A stretch of 40,519 nucleotides of DNA from a virus. Positions 29,988 to 38,562 of the stretch are shown here, piece after piece. Each line of letters begins with the position of its first letter. Position 1 is the first letter of the stretch. The notes under the pieces were generated by a model. It made no database searches. It saw only the letters and a program-made list of their open reading frames with translations, and was not told the origin of the DNA. Location of the stretch: positions 1 through 40,519 of the IMG/VR virus record IMGVR_UViG_3300025865_000005, one strand, 5' to 3'. The translations under genes were made by a program, and so were the position numbers.

Positions 29988-30722
29988 TTACGTCATCCGG
30001 TCCCGGCGGTTGGCGCCGCTGCCGTCGAAGGGCATAGTACCGGCGATGTCTTCGTAGATGGGACCGGACTTGTGCACGGTCGTGTTGTCATCCTCGAAGA
30101 CCGTCTCATCGCCGGTAGCGGGGTCGGTGTAGTTCTTGTTGTAGCGGCCCTTGAGGAGCGATGACGTATCGGTCTTGGCAGCGATGAGGTCTGCGGCAAC
30201 GGTCGCGCCCGCCGGTGCTCCACCAAGGTACTTGCCGAACGTGACGGCCGTTGCGTAGCTGGCCACAAGGGCATTCCACACGGCGGCTGCGATGGAGGCC
30301 GCCGTGGTCGCAGTCTCAATAGTCTGTGCGTGCGCGTGGACGAGCGCGGCTTCAGCATAGGCGTCGCCGGTCATGGCCGCAGCCGCGCTGCCCTTCCAGT
30401 TGACCACGTCGACCTCATCGGGCCGCGTGTGGAAGAGCAGTGCCTGGACGATCGCCCCCGTGGAGCTGGACTTGACCTGGATGATCGAGCCATAGTCGTC
30501 GTTCAGCTCGGCGGCGGAGACGTCGAGGTAGTAGAGCGCCGTCGAGGCGATCTCCGTGGCCTCGTGCGTGCAATCACCGAACGATGGAGCCCCGGCACCA
30601 TGTGCGCCGTACAGGGCAAACTCCGAGTCAAGGCCGGCCGCGCCCGTGATGAACGTGCCGTCGTTCTTCTGGATCGGGAACACGACCCTGGTGTCCGTGT
30701 TTTTCTTGCGCCAGAACTCCAT
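29988..30722 (-). CDS. Tail/baseplate hypothetical protein
   Basis: 244 residues, ATG 30722 with GAGGTGA upstream. The N-terminal half is a beta domain (TRVVFPIQKNDGTFITGAAG to YYLDVSAAELNDDYGSIIQVKS). An Ala-rich helical middle (~120-160) and a C-terminal part with KGRYNKNYTDPATGDETVFEDD follow. I take it as a tail appendage component from location; the family is not certain. Confidence 0.5.
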   Translation of the reverse strand: MEFWRKKNTDTRVVFPIQKNDGTFITGAAGLDSEFALYGAHGAGAPSFGDCTHEATEIASTALYYLDVSAAELNDDYGSIIQVKSSSTGAIVQALLFHTRPDEVDVVNWKGSAAAAMTGDAYAEAALVHAHAQTIETATTAASIAAAVWNALVASYATAVTFGKYLGGAPAGATVAADLIAAKTDTSSLLKGRYNKNYTDPATGDETVFEDDNTTVHKSGPIYEDIAGTMPFDGSGANRRDRMT

Positions 30723-30733
30723 GCGTCACCTCT

Positions 30734-31600
30734 TCATGCAATGCCCGAGGCGATGCCCGAGCCGATTCCTGAGCCGATGCTGCGGGGCACGTATGTGATG
30801 CCCGGAGGTGCTCCGCCGCCCGTCAGGTAGCTGACGACGATGATCCCCTTGGAACCAGCACCCCCGTTTCCCTCCTTGGTGCCGCCGCCACCAGACCCCG
30901 TATTTGCTGCTCCGTCGTACCCTGGAAACGTGCCGTTCCGCCCAGCACCGCCAACAGAACTGCCCCCGGTGCCCGGCGTTCCCGCCGTCGCTCCGCCGCC
31001 ACCACCACCAGCGAAGTATCCGGCGGGGAAGCCGTAACCAGCGGGCGCTTGCACCCCCGCGCCACCGTTACCGGGAACTGTGGTCGTGGAGTTGCCTCCT
31101 GCGGCCCCCGCGCCGCCGCCGCCTGCAGAATATCCAAAGGCGGACACGGCGTTGCCGCCCGCATACCCGGCCGAAGCCGAGCCACCTGTGCCGTTTTTCG
31201 AAGCACCACCACCGCTTGCGCCGCCACGGCCGTTATCTGTAGGAGCGTCGCCTGTAGCACCACCACCACCACCACTCGCAGTGTTGCCGCCGAAGATGGA
31301 AGAGTTACCATCCGTCCCTTGCTTGGTCGCAGAGGTGCCGCCTGCTGCAGCCGCAGCGACCACAGCATCCATGCTGCCACTCAATGTCACCGTGTCGTCT
31401 CGTGCCTGCCCCGCACCGCCACCGGCACTGACGCCATAGGAGCCGGCGTAGTGGCCATAGCCGCCACCGGCACCGCCGCCGACCATGAAGACTTGTGCCT
31501 CTATGCTCTCGGTGCAGACGAGCGAGTCGTTCGCGGTGAACGTGTGAACGGTATAGTCACCGTCCGTGGTAACGGTGCCACCTGTCGCGGAGAAGGCCAC
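30734..31600 (-). CDS. Glycine-rich tail fibre/adhesin protein
   Basis: 288 residues. An N-terminal beta part (TVTTDGDYTVHTFTANDSLVC) is followed by ~200 residues with dense Gly runs (GGGAGGGYGHYAG, GGGGGAT, GGGGSG-like). Such sequence can pack as a polyglycine-II sandwich, as in receptor-binding tips of some T4-like adhesins. The C terminus carries a short repeat, GSGIGSGIASGIA. GTG start. Probably contacts the host surface. Confidence 0.75.
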   Translation of the reverse strand: MAFSATGGTVTTDGDYTVHTFTANDSLVCTESIEAQVFMVGGGAGGGYGHYAGSYGVSAGGGAGQARDDTVTLSGSMDAVVAAAAAGGTSATKQGTDGNSSIFGGNTASGGGGGATGDAPTDNGRGGASGGGASKNGTGGSASAGYAGGNAVSAFGYSAGGGGAGAAGGNSTTTVPGNGGAGVQAPAGYGFPAGYFAGGGGGGATAGTPGTGGSSVGGAGRNGTFPGYDGAANTGSGGGGTKEGNGGAGSKGIIVVSYLTGGGAPPGITYVPRSIGSGIGSGIASGIA

Positions 31601-31601
31601 C

Positions 31602-31673
31602 TCACACCACCCCGCAGTGCAACGTCCCCACCGGGAACTCCACGGCCGGCAGGTCTGCGGTCAGATGGATCAC
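31602..31673 (-). CDS. Possible 23-residue protein between tail genes
   Basis: A frame from GTG 31673 to TGA 31602 encodes IHLTADLPAVEFPVGTLHCG plus two residues. It starts 1 base after the previous stop and ends 1 base before the next start, which fits the packed style. No family recognised and no strong ribosome site; could be chance. Confidence 0.35.
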   Translation of the reverse strand: MIHLTADLPAVEFPVGTLHCGVV

Positions 31674-31674
31674 T

Positions 31675-32061
31675 TCAGACCTCCGTCCAGGTGAAGTTGC
31701 CGATGGGCACGGTCACGGCCAGCCCCGCGACCGGCGAGACCGGGCTGGAGAGCATCTCGAAGAGGCGCCGGTTGCCGGCAGACGCGGCATCCCACAACTC
31801 GAGATACGAGCACTCGTCGAGGTCGGTCGCCGGCGCCGCCCAGGTCCACACAGTGGCGTTGTCGCCGCTGCCGTCGCCGTTGTTCACGATGGCCGTTGCG
31901 CAGACGACCTCGATGCGGCCGAGGCCGGAAGGCGTGCCGTATACCGTGCGGCTCGGCGCGTCGCTGACAAGCTCCGCCCAGTAGGAGGCCGGGCCTTGGT
32001 AGGATGCGCCGTGGAGGGCGGCGGTCAGCCTGAGGTTCGCTTCGTATACGTCTACGGACAT
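31675..32061 (-). CDS. Tail fibre-like beta-rich protein
   Basis: 128 residues. The layout NLRLTAALHGASYQGPASYWAELVSD, then VCATAIVNN, and LELWDAASAGNRRLFEML, ending in GLAVTVPIGNFTWTE, resembles a family of short phage tail fibre proteins with a beta-sandwich. Likely a tail-tip appendage. Followed by a small open frame and the glycine-rich gene. Confidence 0.6.
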   Translation of the reverse strand: MSVDVYEANLRLTAALHGASYQGPASYWAELVSDAPSRTVYGTPSGLGRIEVVCATAIVNNGDGSGDNATVWTWAAPATDLDECSYLELWDAASAGNRRLFEMLSSPVSPVAGLAVTVPIGNFTWTEV

Positions 32062-32071
32062 GGCAGGCTCC

Positions 32072-32482
32072 TTAGGGCAGGCATTTGAGGGTCACGTCGA
32101 ACTTCATCACCGCGCGCGACTGCGTGAGCGGCACGATCGCCGACTCGATGCCGTCGTTCTTGTAGACCGTGTACACGCGCGGCGCCAGGAACCCCCAGAC
32201 GGCGATGGTGAGCGTGTTGCGATCCTTGGCCACCTCGGCCTCGAGGTTCGCCCAGAGGCGCTCGAGGTGCTCGGGCGCGGACTCGCCTGTCGTCTCCTGC
32301 CCGGCGAGCTTCCAGTCCTGGATGGTGACGGTGCGGAAGCCCGGCACGTAGTCGGTGGTCTCGACGGGGTACTGGGCGAGCGCGTTCGCGGAGATGCCGA
32401 CGGAGCGCGGACGGGCGCCGATGACGACGCCGGCGCAAGGGGCAACGAAGGCGCCGAGCGTGACGAGGGCGTAGTCAGCCAC
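32072..32482 (-). CDS. Distal tail/minor tail protein
   Basis: 136 residues from GTG 32482, overlapping the tape-measure stop by 8 bases. Beta-rich (DYALVTLGAFVAPCAGVVIG, YVPGFRTVTIQDW, RVYTVYKND). Being directly after the tape measure, it is in the place of the distal tail or tail-tip proteins. No sequence family certain. Confidence 0.5.
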   Translation of the reverse strand: MADYALVTLGAFVAPCAGVVIGARPRSVGISANALAQYPVETTDYVPGFRTVTIQDWKLAGQETTGESAPEHLERLWANLEAEVAKDRNTLTIAVWGFLAPRVYTVYKNDGIESAIVPLTQSRAVMKFDVTLKCLP

Positions 32483-34640
32483 GACTCATCGCCCCCTTGA
32501 GACGCATCTCGCTCATGGCGATCGGCTTGACTGTGTTCCAGAGCTGGCGGGCAGCGCGTTCGTCGGTGCCGATGAGCTGGCCAATGTGAAGGTGAAAGTG
32601 TGTCTCGCCGCCGGTACTCTGCTGCTGCCCGCGCCCGGGCAACACTTGCGCCACAACCTCGTCGTAGCGGCCCTCGCCGACGCGCAGGAGAGTGCCGCCG
32701 GGGGTGCGCCTCACGTAGGCACCAGACGCCGCGAAGTGACCGCGATAGGATCCGCCGCCGCCGGCGGGGCTTTTCAGCGCGTTTGCCACGGCGTTTCCGG
32801 CCGTCCGCGAGGCGCTTCTGACATTTCCGAGCGCTGCGCTGATTCTGCCGATCTCGTTGAGCATCTGCGTCGCGTCGAGGTTGCCCATGCGGAGATCCTG
32901 CGCGGCGCGCCTGCGCAGGATGGCGATGCGGTTCTCTACGGCGACAGCGGCCCGATTGATCTTCGGCACGAGCTGATCTTGTGGGCGCCAGTCCTGGAAC
33001 ATCTGCCCCATGAGCCGGTCGGCCTGCTTCACTGTGATGTGCAAGGCGCCCATGATGCGGTCGCGGGTGCTGCGCAGCTCTGCGTCGGTGTGAGAGCCGT
33101 CGACGTTGCCGAGCACGATCTTCTTCGCGGCCAGGTCCTGGAGCTGCCTCATCTGCAACATGGTCGAGCGAAAGGCGGCGCCCGTCTGTACGGCAGACTG
33201 CGCGCCAAGGCGATCGATTGCATCGTCGATGCTGGCCTTCGACTTCGCTGCCTCGGCGGCGAGGTCCTCGGCGATCGTGTTGTTGCCCGCGCCGCCGGCG
33301 CCGCCGACTTTCCCTGTCGCCACCTGCCCCGGCTGCACCATCTCCTGCAATTTTCTTCTGGACTCCGGCGTTGACGCCCAATTCCCTATTGCGCCCTCTA
33401 TCGGATTCGCCACGAGGTAGCCAGCGAGGCCCGCGATGATAGCGCCACCAAGGACCGCGCCGATGGTCGTGCCAATTGGCACTCCAGCGCCGCCCAACCT
33501 CGACGCCGTGAGCGCTGCGTTTCCTTTGCCGGCCCCCGCGGTTACGGCATTCGCGCCAGCACCCGAAACGGCGCCGGGAATCAGGGTCTGTGCGACGGTC
33601 TGTCCGCCGGCGGTTGTTACGAAGCCCGCGCCACCGGTCCCAGCCGCACCCGCTACGCCCGCGAGACCGCTCGCCAACTGACCGCCGGCCAGGAGGGCCT
33701 TCATCTTTCCCAATACGGTCAGCATGATGGCGAAACCCTGTGCGGCCTTGGTGACAACGAGGAAAGCGGCCAGCGCCTCTCCGATCTGTATGAGGTGAGG
33801 CGCGAGCGGCCTCACGACTGCCAGAAGTTTCTTGAACTGGGGAACGAGGTCCCTGATGATGGGCATGGCCGAGCGGCCGACTTCGACGGAGAGGCCGCGC
33901 AGGTCTACCTGCAGCAGGGCCATCTGCTTCATGTCGTCCTTGGCCTTGGCCAGCTCCGTGTTGTCCATCACTTGGCCGGTGCCCTTGAGCTGCTGATTCA
34001 GCGCGTCGAGGTCGGTAGACGAAGCGCCTATCCACTTGCTGAGGCCCATGAAGCCTTTCCCGAGGAGCTTCGCGGCGATGGCCGTCCGCTCGGCGCCCGG
34101 CGGCATCTGCGACAGCTTGGAGCGCACCTCCTCAAGCGTCTGCGCCGGAGACTGCTTTTTTATCTCCGCCATGCTGATGCCGAGCCGATAGAAGGCGTCG
34201 AGGACGGGGTTGGTCTTGCTGATGTAGTCCTTGCCAGCAGCGGCAGCCTGCGCAGCCGCCTGTGCGTTCTTGTCGTAGAAACCGCTTGCGGCGTCGATGT
34301 TCTTAGAGAGCATCACGGTTGCGGTCGTGCCGGCTTCGATGGTCACGCCGTATCGCTGCCACTGGCCGACGAGCAAGGATGCGTCGGTGGCGCTGATCTT
34401 TGACTGACGCTGCAGGTCCCCGATGGAGGACGCGAGCTGCGTATAGTCCATCACGCCCTTGGTAGCGATGCCGACGATAGCCGTGAGGCCGACGGCCGCC
34501 GCTCCCTGCGCCACCTTGAGCGCCTTGCCCATGTCGGTCTGCGTCTTCTTCGACTGGCCGCCGAGATCCGAAAGCGCCTTCTGCGCGCCCTTGGAATCGC
34601 CGCCCACCACCAAACGAAGCGCGATTGTGTCGAGGCCCAC
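32475..34640 (-). CDS. Tape measure protein
   Basis: 721 residues, the longest tail gene. The N terminus is helical and coiled (GGDSKGAQKALSDLGGQSKKTQ). A central part has hydrophobic segments (ALAAFLVVTKAAQGFAIML; IGTTIGAVLGGAIIAGLAGYLV). Helical C-terminal parts follow (MLNEIGRISAALGNVRSAS). It sets tail length and is ejected with DNA. At ~0.15 nm per residue this length would correspond to a tail of roughly 100 nm (family rule, not measured). GTG start; follows the chaperone genes. Confidence 0.88.
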   Translation of the reverse strand: MGLDTIALRLVVGGDSKGAQKALSDLGGQSKKTQTDMGKALKVAQGAAAVGLTAIVGIATKGVMDYTQLASSIGDLQRQSKISATDASLLVGQWQRYGVTIEAGTTATVMLSKNIDAASGFYDKNAQAAAQAAAAGKDYISKTNPVLDAFYRLGISMAEIKKQSPAQTLEEVRSKLSQMPPGAERTAIAAKLLGKGFMGLSKWIGASSTDLDALNQQLKGTGQVMDNTELAKAKDDMKQMALLQVDLRGLSVEVGRSAMPIIRDLVPQFKKLLAVVRPLAPHLIQIGEALAAFLVVTKAAQGFAIMLTVLGKMKALLAGGQLASGLAGVAGAAGTGGAGFVTTAGGQTVAQTLIPGAVSGAGANAVTAGAGKGNAALTASRLGGAGVPIGTTIGAVLGGAIIAGLAGYLVANPIEGAIGNWASTPESRRKLQEMVQPGQVATGKVGGAGGAGNNTIAEDLAAEAAKSKASIDDAIDRLGAQSAVQTGAAFRSTMLQMRQLQDLAAKKIVLGNVDGSHTDAELRSTRDRIMGALHITVKQADRLMGQMFQDWRPQDQLVPKINRAAVAVENRIAILRRRAAQDLRMGNLDATQMLNEIGRISAALGNVRSASRTAGNAVANALKSPAGGGGSYRGHFAASGAYVRRTPGGTLLRVGEGRYDEVVAQVLPGRGQQQSTGGETHFHLHIGQLIGTDERAARQLWNTVKPIAMSEMRLKGAMSRG

Positions 34641-34645
34641 TTACG

Positions 34646-35068
34646 TCACCCCGCGAGGCTCAGGCCGAGGAGATTCATCACGGTTTCCTTGTCGAGCTCG
34701 TCGAGGTCACCGATGTACTGCGTCCCGGCCTTGCGGGTCATGGAAACCACGGGCTCGACGAAGCTCGCGGCAATCATCCAGTCGACGAACAGGGCCAGCT
34801 CTTCCTTGGTGAAGGAGTTGAGCGGGTCGGCGAACACCTCGCCGCCTTCCTTCTGCACCTTCGCCCAGAGCTTCGGCGGAACGCGGCCGGTGGCGATGTA
34901 GTATTGAATCGGCGGCCGGGACAGGCGCGCAACGGCTCCGCTCGGCAGCTCGACGACGACGCCGGGGGACTTCTTCGGCCACTCAGCAGCTGGGGTCGGA
35001 ACGAGCACCAGCGGCGCCTCTTCCGGGGGTTCCGTGACGGCCTCCGGCTGAACTTCGTCAGACATCAT
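34646..35068 (-). CDS. Tail assembly chaperone-like protein 2
   Basis: 140 residues; tandem ATGs at 35068 and 35065, with GGGAGAG better placed for the second. Contains VVVELPSGAVARL and TKEELALFVDWMIAAS. The LPSGAVA motif recurs in the neighbouring 35058-35474 protein. It takes the place of the G/T-type tail chaperones just before the tape measure, where the two would help assemble the tape. Confidence 0.6.
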   Translation of the reverse strand: MMSDEVQPEAVTEPPEEAPLVLVPTPAAEWPKKSPGVVVELPSGAVARLSRPPIQYYIATGRVPPKLWAKVQKEGGEVFADPLNSFTKEELALFVDWMIAASFVEPVVSMTRKAGTQYIGDLDELDKETVMNLLGLSLAG

Positions 35069-35474
35069 CTCTCCCTGTTCCGGGCGTGCTGAATCGGACG
35101 CCGCCCTCGGACTCGTCTTCTGATTCGCCCTCTCTACCGTCGCCCTCCCGCGCCTCTTTGAGCGTCAGTAGGCAGCCCGAGTCGAGCGCCCACGCGAGCG
35201 TCGAGTCGGAGAGGCCCATGCGGCGCGATGGGGGCTCGCTGAAGGTCTCGCAGACCATGGCCAGGGTGGCAGCCGCCTCAGAGTCCGCGAACGCCTGCAC
35301 GCCCCACAGAGCGACGCAGAAGAGGTCTTCGGGGGTGAGCGCCTCGGCGTCGACCTCGGCATGCGCCAGGGTGGCGCGCGCGACTGCCAGCAGGCCGCCG
35401 CCCCCGGAGAGCAGGGGGATGAGCCCCGGCTCTTCCAGGGGGGCGACGGCGCCGGATGGCAGGGTGACGAGCAT
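35058..35474 (-). CDS. Tail assembly chaperone-like protein 1
   Basis: 138 residues, beginning MLVTLPSGAVAPLEEP, with Ala/Leu helices (AVARATLAHAEVDAEALTPEDLF) and an acidic C terminus (REGESEDESEGG). Its end overlaps the next gene by 11 bases in a frame one base forward, so a classical -1 frameshift product is not possible; a -2 or +1 shift or independent starts are. Position after the tail tube supports the call. Confidence 0.6.
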   Translation of the reverse strand: MLVTLPSGAVAPLEEPGLIPLLSGGGGLLAVARATLAHAEVDAEALTPEDLFCVALWGVQAFADSEAAATLAMVCETFSEPPSRRMGLSDSTLAWALDSGCLLTLKEAREGDGREGESEDESEGGVRFSTPGTGRDDV

Positions 35475-35477
35475 GGC

Positions 35478-36503
35478 TCAGGCGTAGGTCGCGTAGGCGG
35501 GGGTCGAGTTGACGAGCGTTATCGTCGCCCACTTGCTCGTCGCTGAGTCATAACGCGCGGCCCAGTCGAACGAGGCCTTGTTGCGGCGCTCGTTCTTGAT
35601 GGCGTCACCCTTGCCGCTCTGGTACTGGCAGGCAGGCATCTCGACCCACATCTGGTGCTTATAGCCGGTCACCGCGTCCTGCGAGTGCGTCATCTTCAGC
35701 TTGGCGGCGAACGTGGTGCCGGCAAGCAGCGCATCGTAGTCGACGTCGATGAGCGACCGCTTGGGGATGGAGCCGCCGAGTACGGGGATCTTCTGCTCGT
35801 AGACGATGGCGTCGGGGAAACGGCTGCCTGAGGTGTAAGCCCGCTCAGTGATGATGCCGTTCTTGATGGACCAGTCGAAGTCCTCGGTGACGGCCGAGCT
35901 CGCCAGCCACGTGAGCGCCAGCTCGCCGGCGCGCCACGGCTGCGCCGCCTCGTAGCTCGGCGTAAGCACCGGGTCGGTGAGCTTCTTCGTCACGAGGTTG
36001 AGTAGCGTGGCGGCGAACGTCTGGGCGCCGCCGTCAGCCTTGAAGGACAGCTCGTCGATGCCGATGCCTTGGGCCTTGCGGAACCCGCCCGGCGGGGGCG
36101 CATAGATGAGCTGCATGGTCTGCGGGATCTCGGTCTCGCGCCACGAGAACACGTGTCGGTGGGCGCCGGCGGGAACGGTGGCCGCGTCGGGGTCGGTGAT
36201 GGTGCCGTTGCCGGGCGTGGTCACGCACCCACCACAGGCCGCGGAGAGCAGGAGTCCGAGGGTTCCCGGGTAGCAGCGCCCATCGAGTGAGCCGCTCGGG
36301 TTGTACTCGCCGACGCCAGAGTTCGGATACTCAGCGAAGCTCCCGCGCAGCTCGTCTCCGGTGTCGAGCATCTGCGGGTCCGGGTTCATGTCGATGGTCA
36401 CGGCGGGCAGATAAAACAGGTTTGACGAGACGGCGTTGGCGCCGCCCTCGGCGTTCGGAGCCTGTTCAAGCGCCGCCTGGATGTAGCCGCCGGGAGATGC
36501 CAT
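35478..36503 (-). CDS. Major tail (tube) protein
   Basis: 341 residues, mostly beta-rich with an Ig-like feel (FAATLLNLVTKKLTDPVLTPSYEAAQPW, ELALTWLASSAV, KLKMTHSQDAVTGYKHQMWVEMP). Location between tail-completion genes and chaperones, and its size, fit the tube subunit that polymerises around the tape. The clear ATG at 36503 follows the previous stop by 2 bases. Confidence 0.75.
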   Translation of the reverse strand: MASPGGYIQAALEQAPNAEGGANAVSSNLFYLPAVTIDMNPDPQMLDTGDELRGSFAEYPNSGVGEYNPSGSLDGRCYPGTLGLLLSAACGGCVTTPGNGTITDPDAATVPAGAHRHVFSWRETEIPQTMQLIYAPPPGGFRKAQGIGIDELSFKADGGAQTFAATLLNLVTKKLTDPVLTPSYEAAQPWRAGELALTWLASSAVTEDFDWSIKNGIITERAYTSGSRFPDAIVYEQKIPVLGGSIPKRSLIDVDYDALLAGTTFAAKLKMTHSQDAVTGYKHQMWVEMPACQYQSGKGDAIKNERRNKASFDWAARYDSATSKWATITLVNSTPAYATYA

Positions 36504-36505
36504 GG

Positions 36506-36712
36506 TCAGTCACCGCCCTTCGCGGTCTTCGGTTCCTTGGGGTCGACGATGGCGAGCGGCGTGCCCTTGATGGCCGCCTTCGCCTCGTCTTCAGTCATGC
36601 CGGCTTCGGAGAGTGGCAGCACGACGCCCGGCCCGTACCCGTCCTTGGGGGACGGGACGCCGGGAATCTGGCGCCGCTCGCCGGCGTACTTCGGCCAGGT
36701 CAAACCCTTCAT
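36506..36712 (-). CDS. Small hypothetical protein
   Basis: 68 residues, ATG 36712 with TAAGGAGCG upstream that contains the previous gene's stop. Basic N terminus (KYAGERRQIPGVPSP) and a charged C terminus (AAIKGTPLAIVDPKEPKTAKG). Small proteins at this position are common in tail modules. Function unknown. Confidence 0.5.
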   Translation of the reverse strand: MKGLTWPKYAGERRQIPGVPSPKDGYGPGVVLPLSEAGMTEDEAKAAIKGTPLAIVDPKEPKTAKGGD

Positions 36713-36725
36713 GCGGTCACGCTCC

Positions 36726-37220
36726 TTACGCTCGTTCGGTGGTTGACACGATGAACAATCCGGGCACGTCCTTGACCGGCCCTGAGAAGCCCTCAGGCGT
36801 CCATACGGGCTGATTCCAGTCGACGGCCTGTAGGTTGCAGTCCGCGCCCGCGATGGCGTTGTTTGCCGTCAGCAGCTCCTTCACGGCGCGCCAGTAGCGC
36901 CACAGCAGGACTTCGGCCGCGGCGGGATCGGTAGCCGGCACGACCACGTCGAGCTGAATCGCGAAGGCGAAGTCATAGCCGGCGGCGAGGTCCTTATCCG
37001 AGGCCGTCTCCGGCATCGGCGTGACGATGATCGCCGGGTAGGCGGGCAGCAGGTCCGGGCGGTACCAGTAGTAGTCGGTGGCGGCCGGCGTGGGCAGGGC
37101 GACGCCGTCGGAGAACTCGGCGTCATACAGCGCCTTGAGCGCGGTGAGCTTCGTCGCCATGCCGTTCTTGAGCACGAAGATGATGGAGCGCACCACGGAC
37201 TCGACGCCGGTCATGCCCAT
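36726..37220 (-). CDS. Tail terminator / head-tail joining protein candidate
   Basis: 164 residues from ATG 37220 (TGATG overlap with gpS/G-like gene). IIFVLKNGMATKLTALKALYDAEF and FAIQLDVVVPATDPAAAEVLLWRYWRAVKELL have the alpha/beta layout of tail terminators, which cap the tube and bind the head. Assigned mainly by gene order. Confidence 0.55.
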   Translation of the reverse strand: MGMTGVESVVRSIIFVLKNGMATKLTALKALYDAEFSDGVALPTPAATDYYWYRPDLLPAYPAIIVTPMPETASDKDLAAGYDFAFAIQLDVVVPATDPAAAEVLLWRYWRAVKELLTANNAIAGADCNLQAVDWNQPVWTPEGFSGPVKDVPGLFIVSTTERA

Positions 37221-37768
37221 CAGGCGCCTGCCTCGCGTGCGCGCACGACGCCGGCAAAGCCGCTGCCACCGATGCCCATGGAGCCGCGCGCCTCGGCGAT
37301 GAGCCACTCGTGCGTGAGCTTCTGAGTCTCCCGCCCCCACTTGGCGGGCATGCGCAGCACCGGGCGACGGCCTGAAAAGTGGACGCCGTAGGGCTTCGCC
37401 TGCGACGAATCGCTCATACCAAACGAGGCGTCGGTCTTGTGTATCGTCTCGGAGTAGCCGCTACCGCCGGTCATGGACGCACGCAGCGCCCCGGTGAGCA
37501 CGCCGATGGGGCGGCCGGGGTAGTGCTCCTGCTTCCACGCCGCGTAGGCGGTCGTGAGGTCGGCCCAGCGCGTTCCGCTGGCCGCTCCCTCGCTACCGAA
37601 CGTCTCGCCCATGCGCGCTTTGAACCAGACGCCGAGACCCTCGAAGAAGTGCGACCAGTCGGAGATGCCCTCGGTGAAGCGGGACACGCGGAACTGGAAC
37701 TCCTTGAGCGGCGGGTCGGTGCGCAGGTCGAAGGTGACGCCGCTGTTCTGGCGGGAGACGGTGGCCAT
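37220..37768 (-). CDS. Phage virion morphogenesis (P2 gpS/Mu gpG-like) protein
   Basis: 182 residues. FFEGLGVWFKARMGETFGSEG, TRWADLTTAYAAWKQEH and GRPIGVLTGALRASMTGG are the typical features of tail-completion protein S (ligand for head-tail joining). YGVHFSGRRPVLRMPAKW is in the C-terminal half. It helps link the tail to the head. Confidence 0.75.
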   Translation of the reverse strand: MATVSRQNSGVTFDLRTDPPLKEFQFRVSRFTEGISDWSHFFEGLGVWFKARMGETFGSEGAASGTRWADLTTAYAAWKQEHYPGRPIGVLTGALRASMTGGSGYSETIHKTDASFGMSDSSQAKPYGVHFSGRRPVLRMPAKWGRETQKLTHEWLIAEARGSMGIGGSGFAGVVRAREAGA

Positions 37769-38256
37769 CAGAACGGCGCCTCGCTGGTGGGCTTCCTGGT
37801 CTCGGTGGCCACGTCGGAGTAGTCGTCGAAGTCGAAGTTGATGCTCGTGCCGGACGCGACGGAATCGGCGGCGAGTCCGCCTTTGTCGATGAAGGCGAGC
37901 CCGGCGGCGTAGTCCTCACGCAGCGTGATGACCGCGCCATTGTCGCCGCCGGCCCCGGTACCGCTAGGCCACATGGCCTTGGCGATGCGCGCCGCGGCGC
38001 CGTTCATGCAGATGGTCTTGAGCGAGGCCAGCGCCTCGGTGTCAGTGGCGGGGGTCACGTAGCCGCGGCCGCGCAGGTGCATGTCGATCTCGGCGGTCAC
38101 AGACGCCAGCAGCAGCGCCGCCTGCGTGGCGCCCGGCACCGTGGCCGTGACGGCCGAGACGATCGGCGGCCCGGCATCGTAGGCCACGGCGTCACGCAGG
38201 GTGCCCACGCTGGGCAGCAGAGCGAGCGCCTCGGCCAGGGAGCAGTAGTCAGCCAT
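37768..38256 (-). CDS. Head-tail connector (DUF1320/Mu gp36-like)
   Basis: 162 residues. YCSLAEALALLPSVG, an ALLLASVTAEIDMHLRGRGYVTPATD stretch and a C-terminal helical tail match the Mu gp36-type adaptor fold: an N-terminal helical bundle with a DxxLxxRGY pattern. It probably forms a ring under the portal. Confidence 0.7.
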   Translation of the reverse strand: MADYCSLAEALALLPSVGTLRDAVAYDAGPPIVSAVTATVPGATQAALLLASVTAEIDMHLRGRGYVTPATDTEALASLKTICMNGAAARIAKAMWPSGTGAGGDNGAVITLREDYAAGLAFIDKGGLAADSVASGTSINFDFDDYSDVATETRKPTSEAPF

Positions 38257-38262
38257 TGCGGC

Positions 38263-38538
38263 TTACTCGCCCCCGTCGCCCTCGAGCAGGGCGAGCAACT
38301 CGTCCTTGTTCATGCGCTTGTCGACGGGAAGGCCGCGCGCTTCGCAGAGATCGCGCAACTCGCGGTTGCTCTTGTGGCGCGGGTCGGAGTCGGCCAGCGC
38401 CTCGAACTGCTTGTCGGTGAGAAGCTCGGCAGAGCCGGCTTCGACCATGGCCTCGTCGACGATCTCATCGGGGACTTTCTCGCCGACCTCGTAGACCTGC
38501 TCGCCGGCGTCGATCCTGTGCTTCGCGATGTACGGCAT
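38263..38538 (-). CDS. Small head-region protein with SAP/HeH-like C terminus
   Basis: 91 residues, ATG 38538 with GGAAGGAGAG upstream. The N terminus has KHRIDAGEQVYEVGEKVPD, and the C terminus (KSNRELRDLCEARGLPVDKRMNKDELLALLEG) is a helix-extended-helix/SAP-like motif that binds DNA in other proteins. It might touch packaged DNA or act as a regulator of head joining. Upstream in-frame residues are a shadow. Confidence 0.6.
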   Translation of the reverse strand: MPYIAKHRIDAGEQVYEVGEKVPDEIVDEAMVEAGSAELLTDKQFEALADSDPRHKSNRELRDLCEARGLPVDKRMNKDELLALLEGDGGE

Positions 38539-38562
38539 GCGTGCGTCTCTCCTTCCTTCTCC

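Noticed and set aside
30734-31600. Diversity-generating retroelement target in the glycine-rich fibre
   Set aside because: No reverse transcriptase, template repeat or C-type lectin end is present.
35478-36503. Contractile sheath protein
   Set aside because: No separate sheath and tube pair and no baseplate wedge genes; a single tube-type protein before the chaperones fits a non-contractile tail despite the Mu-like head.
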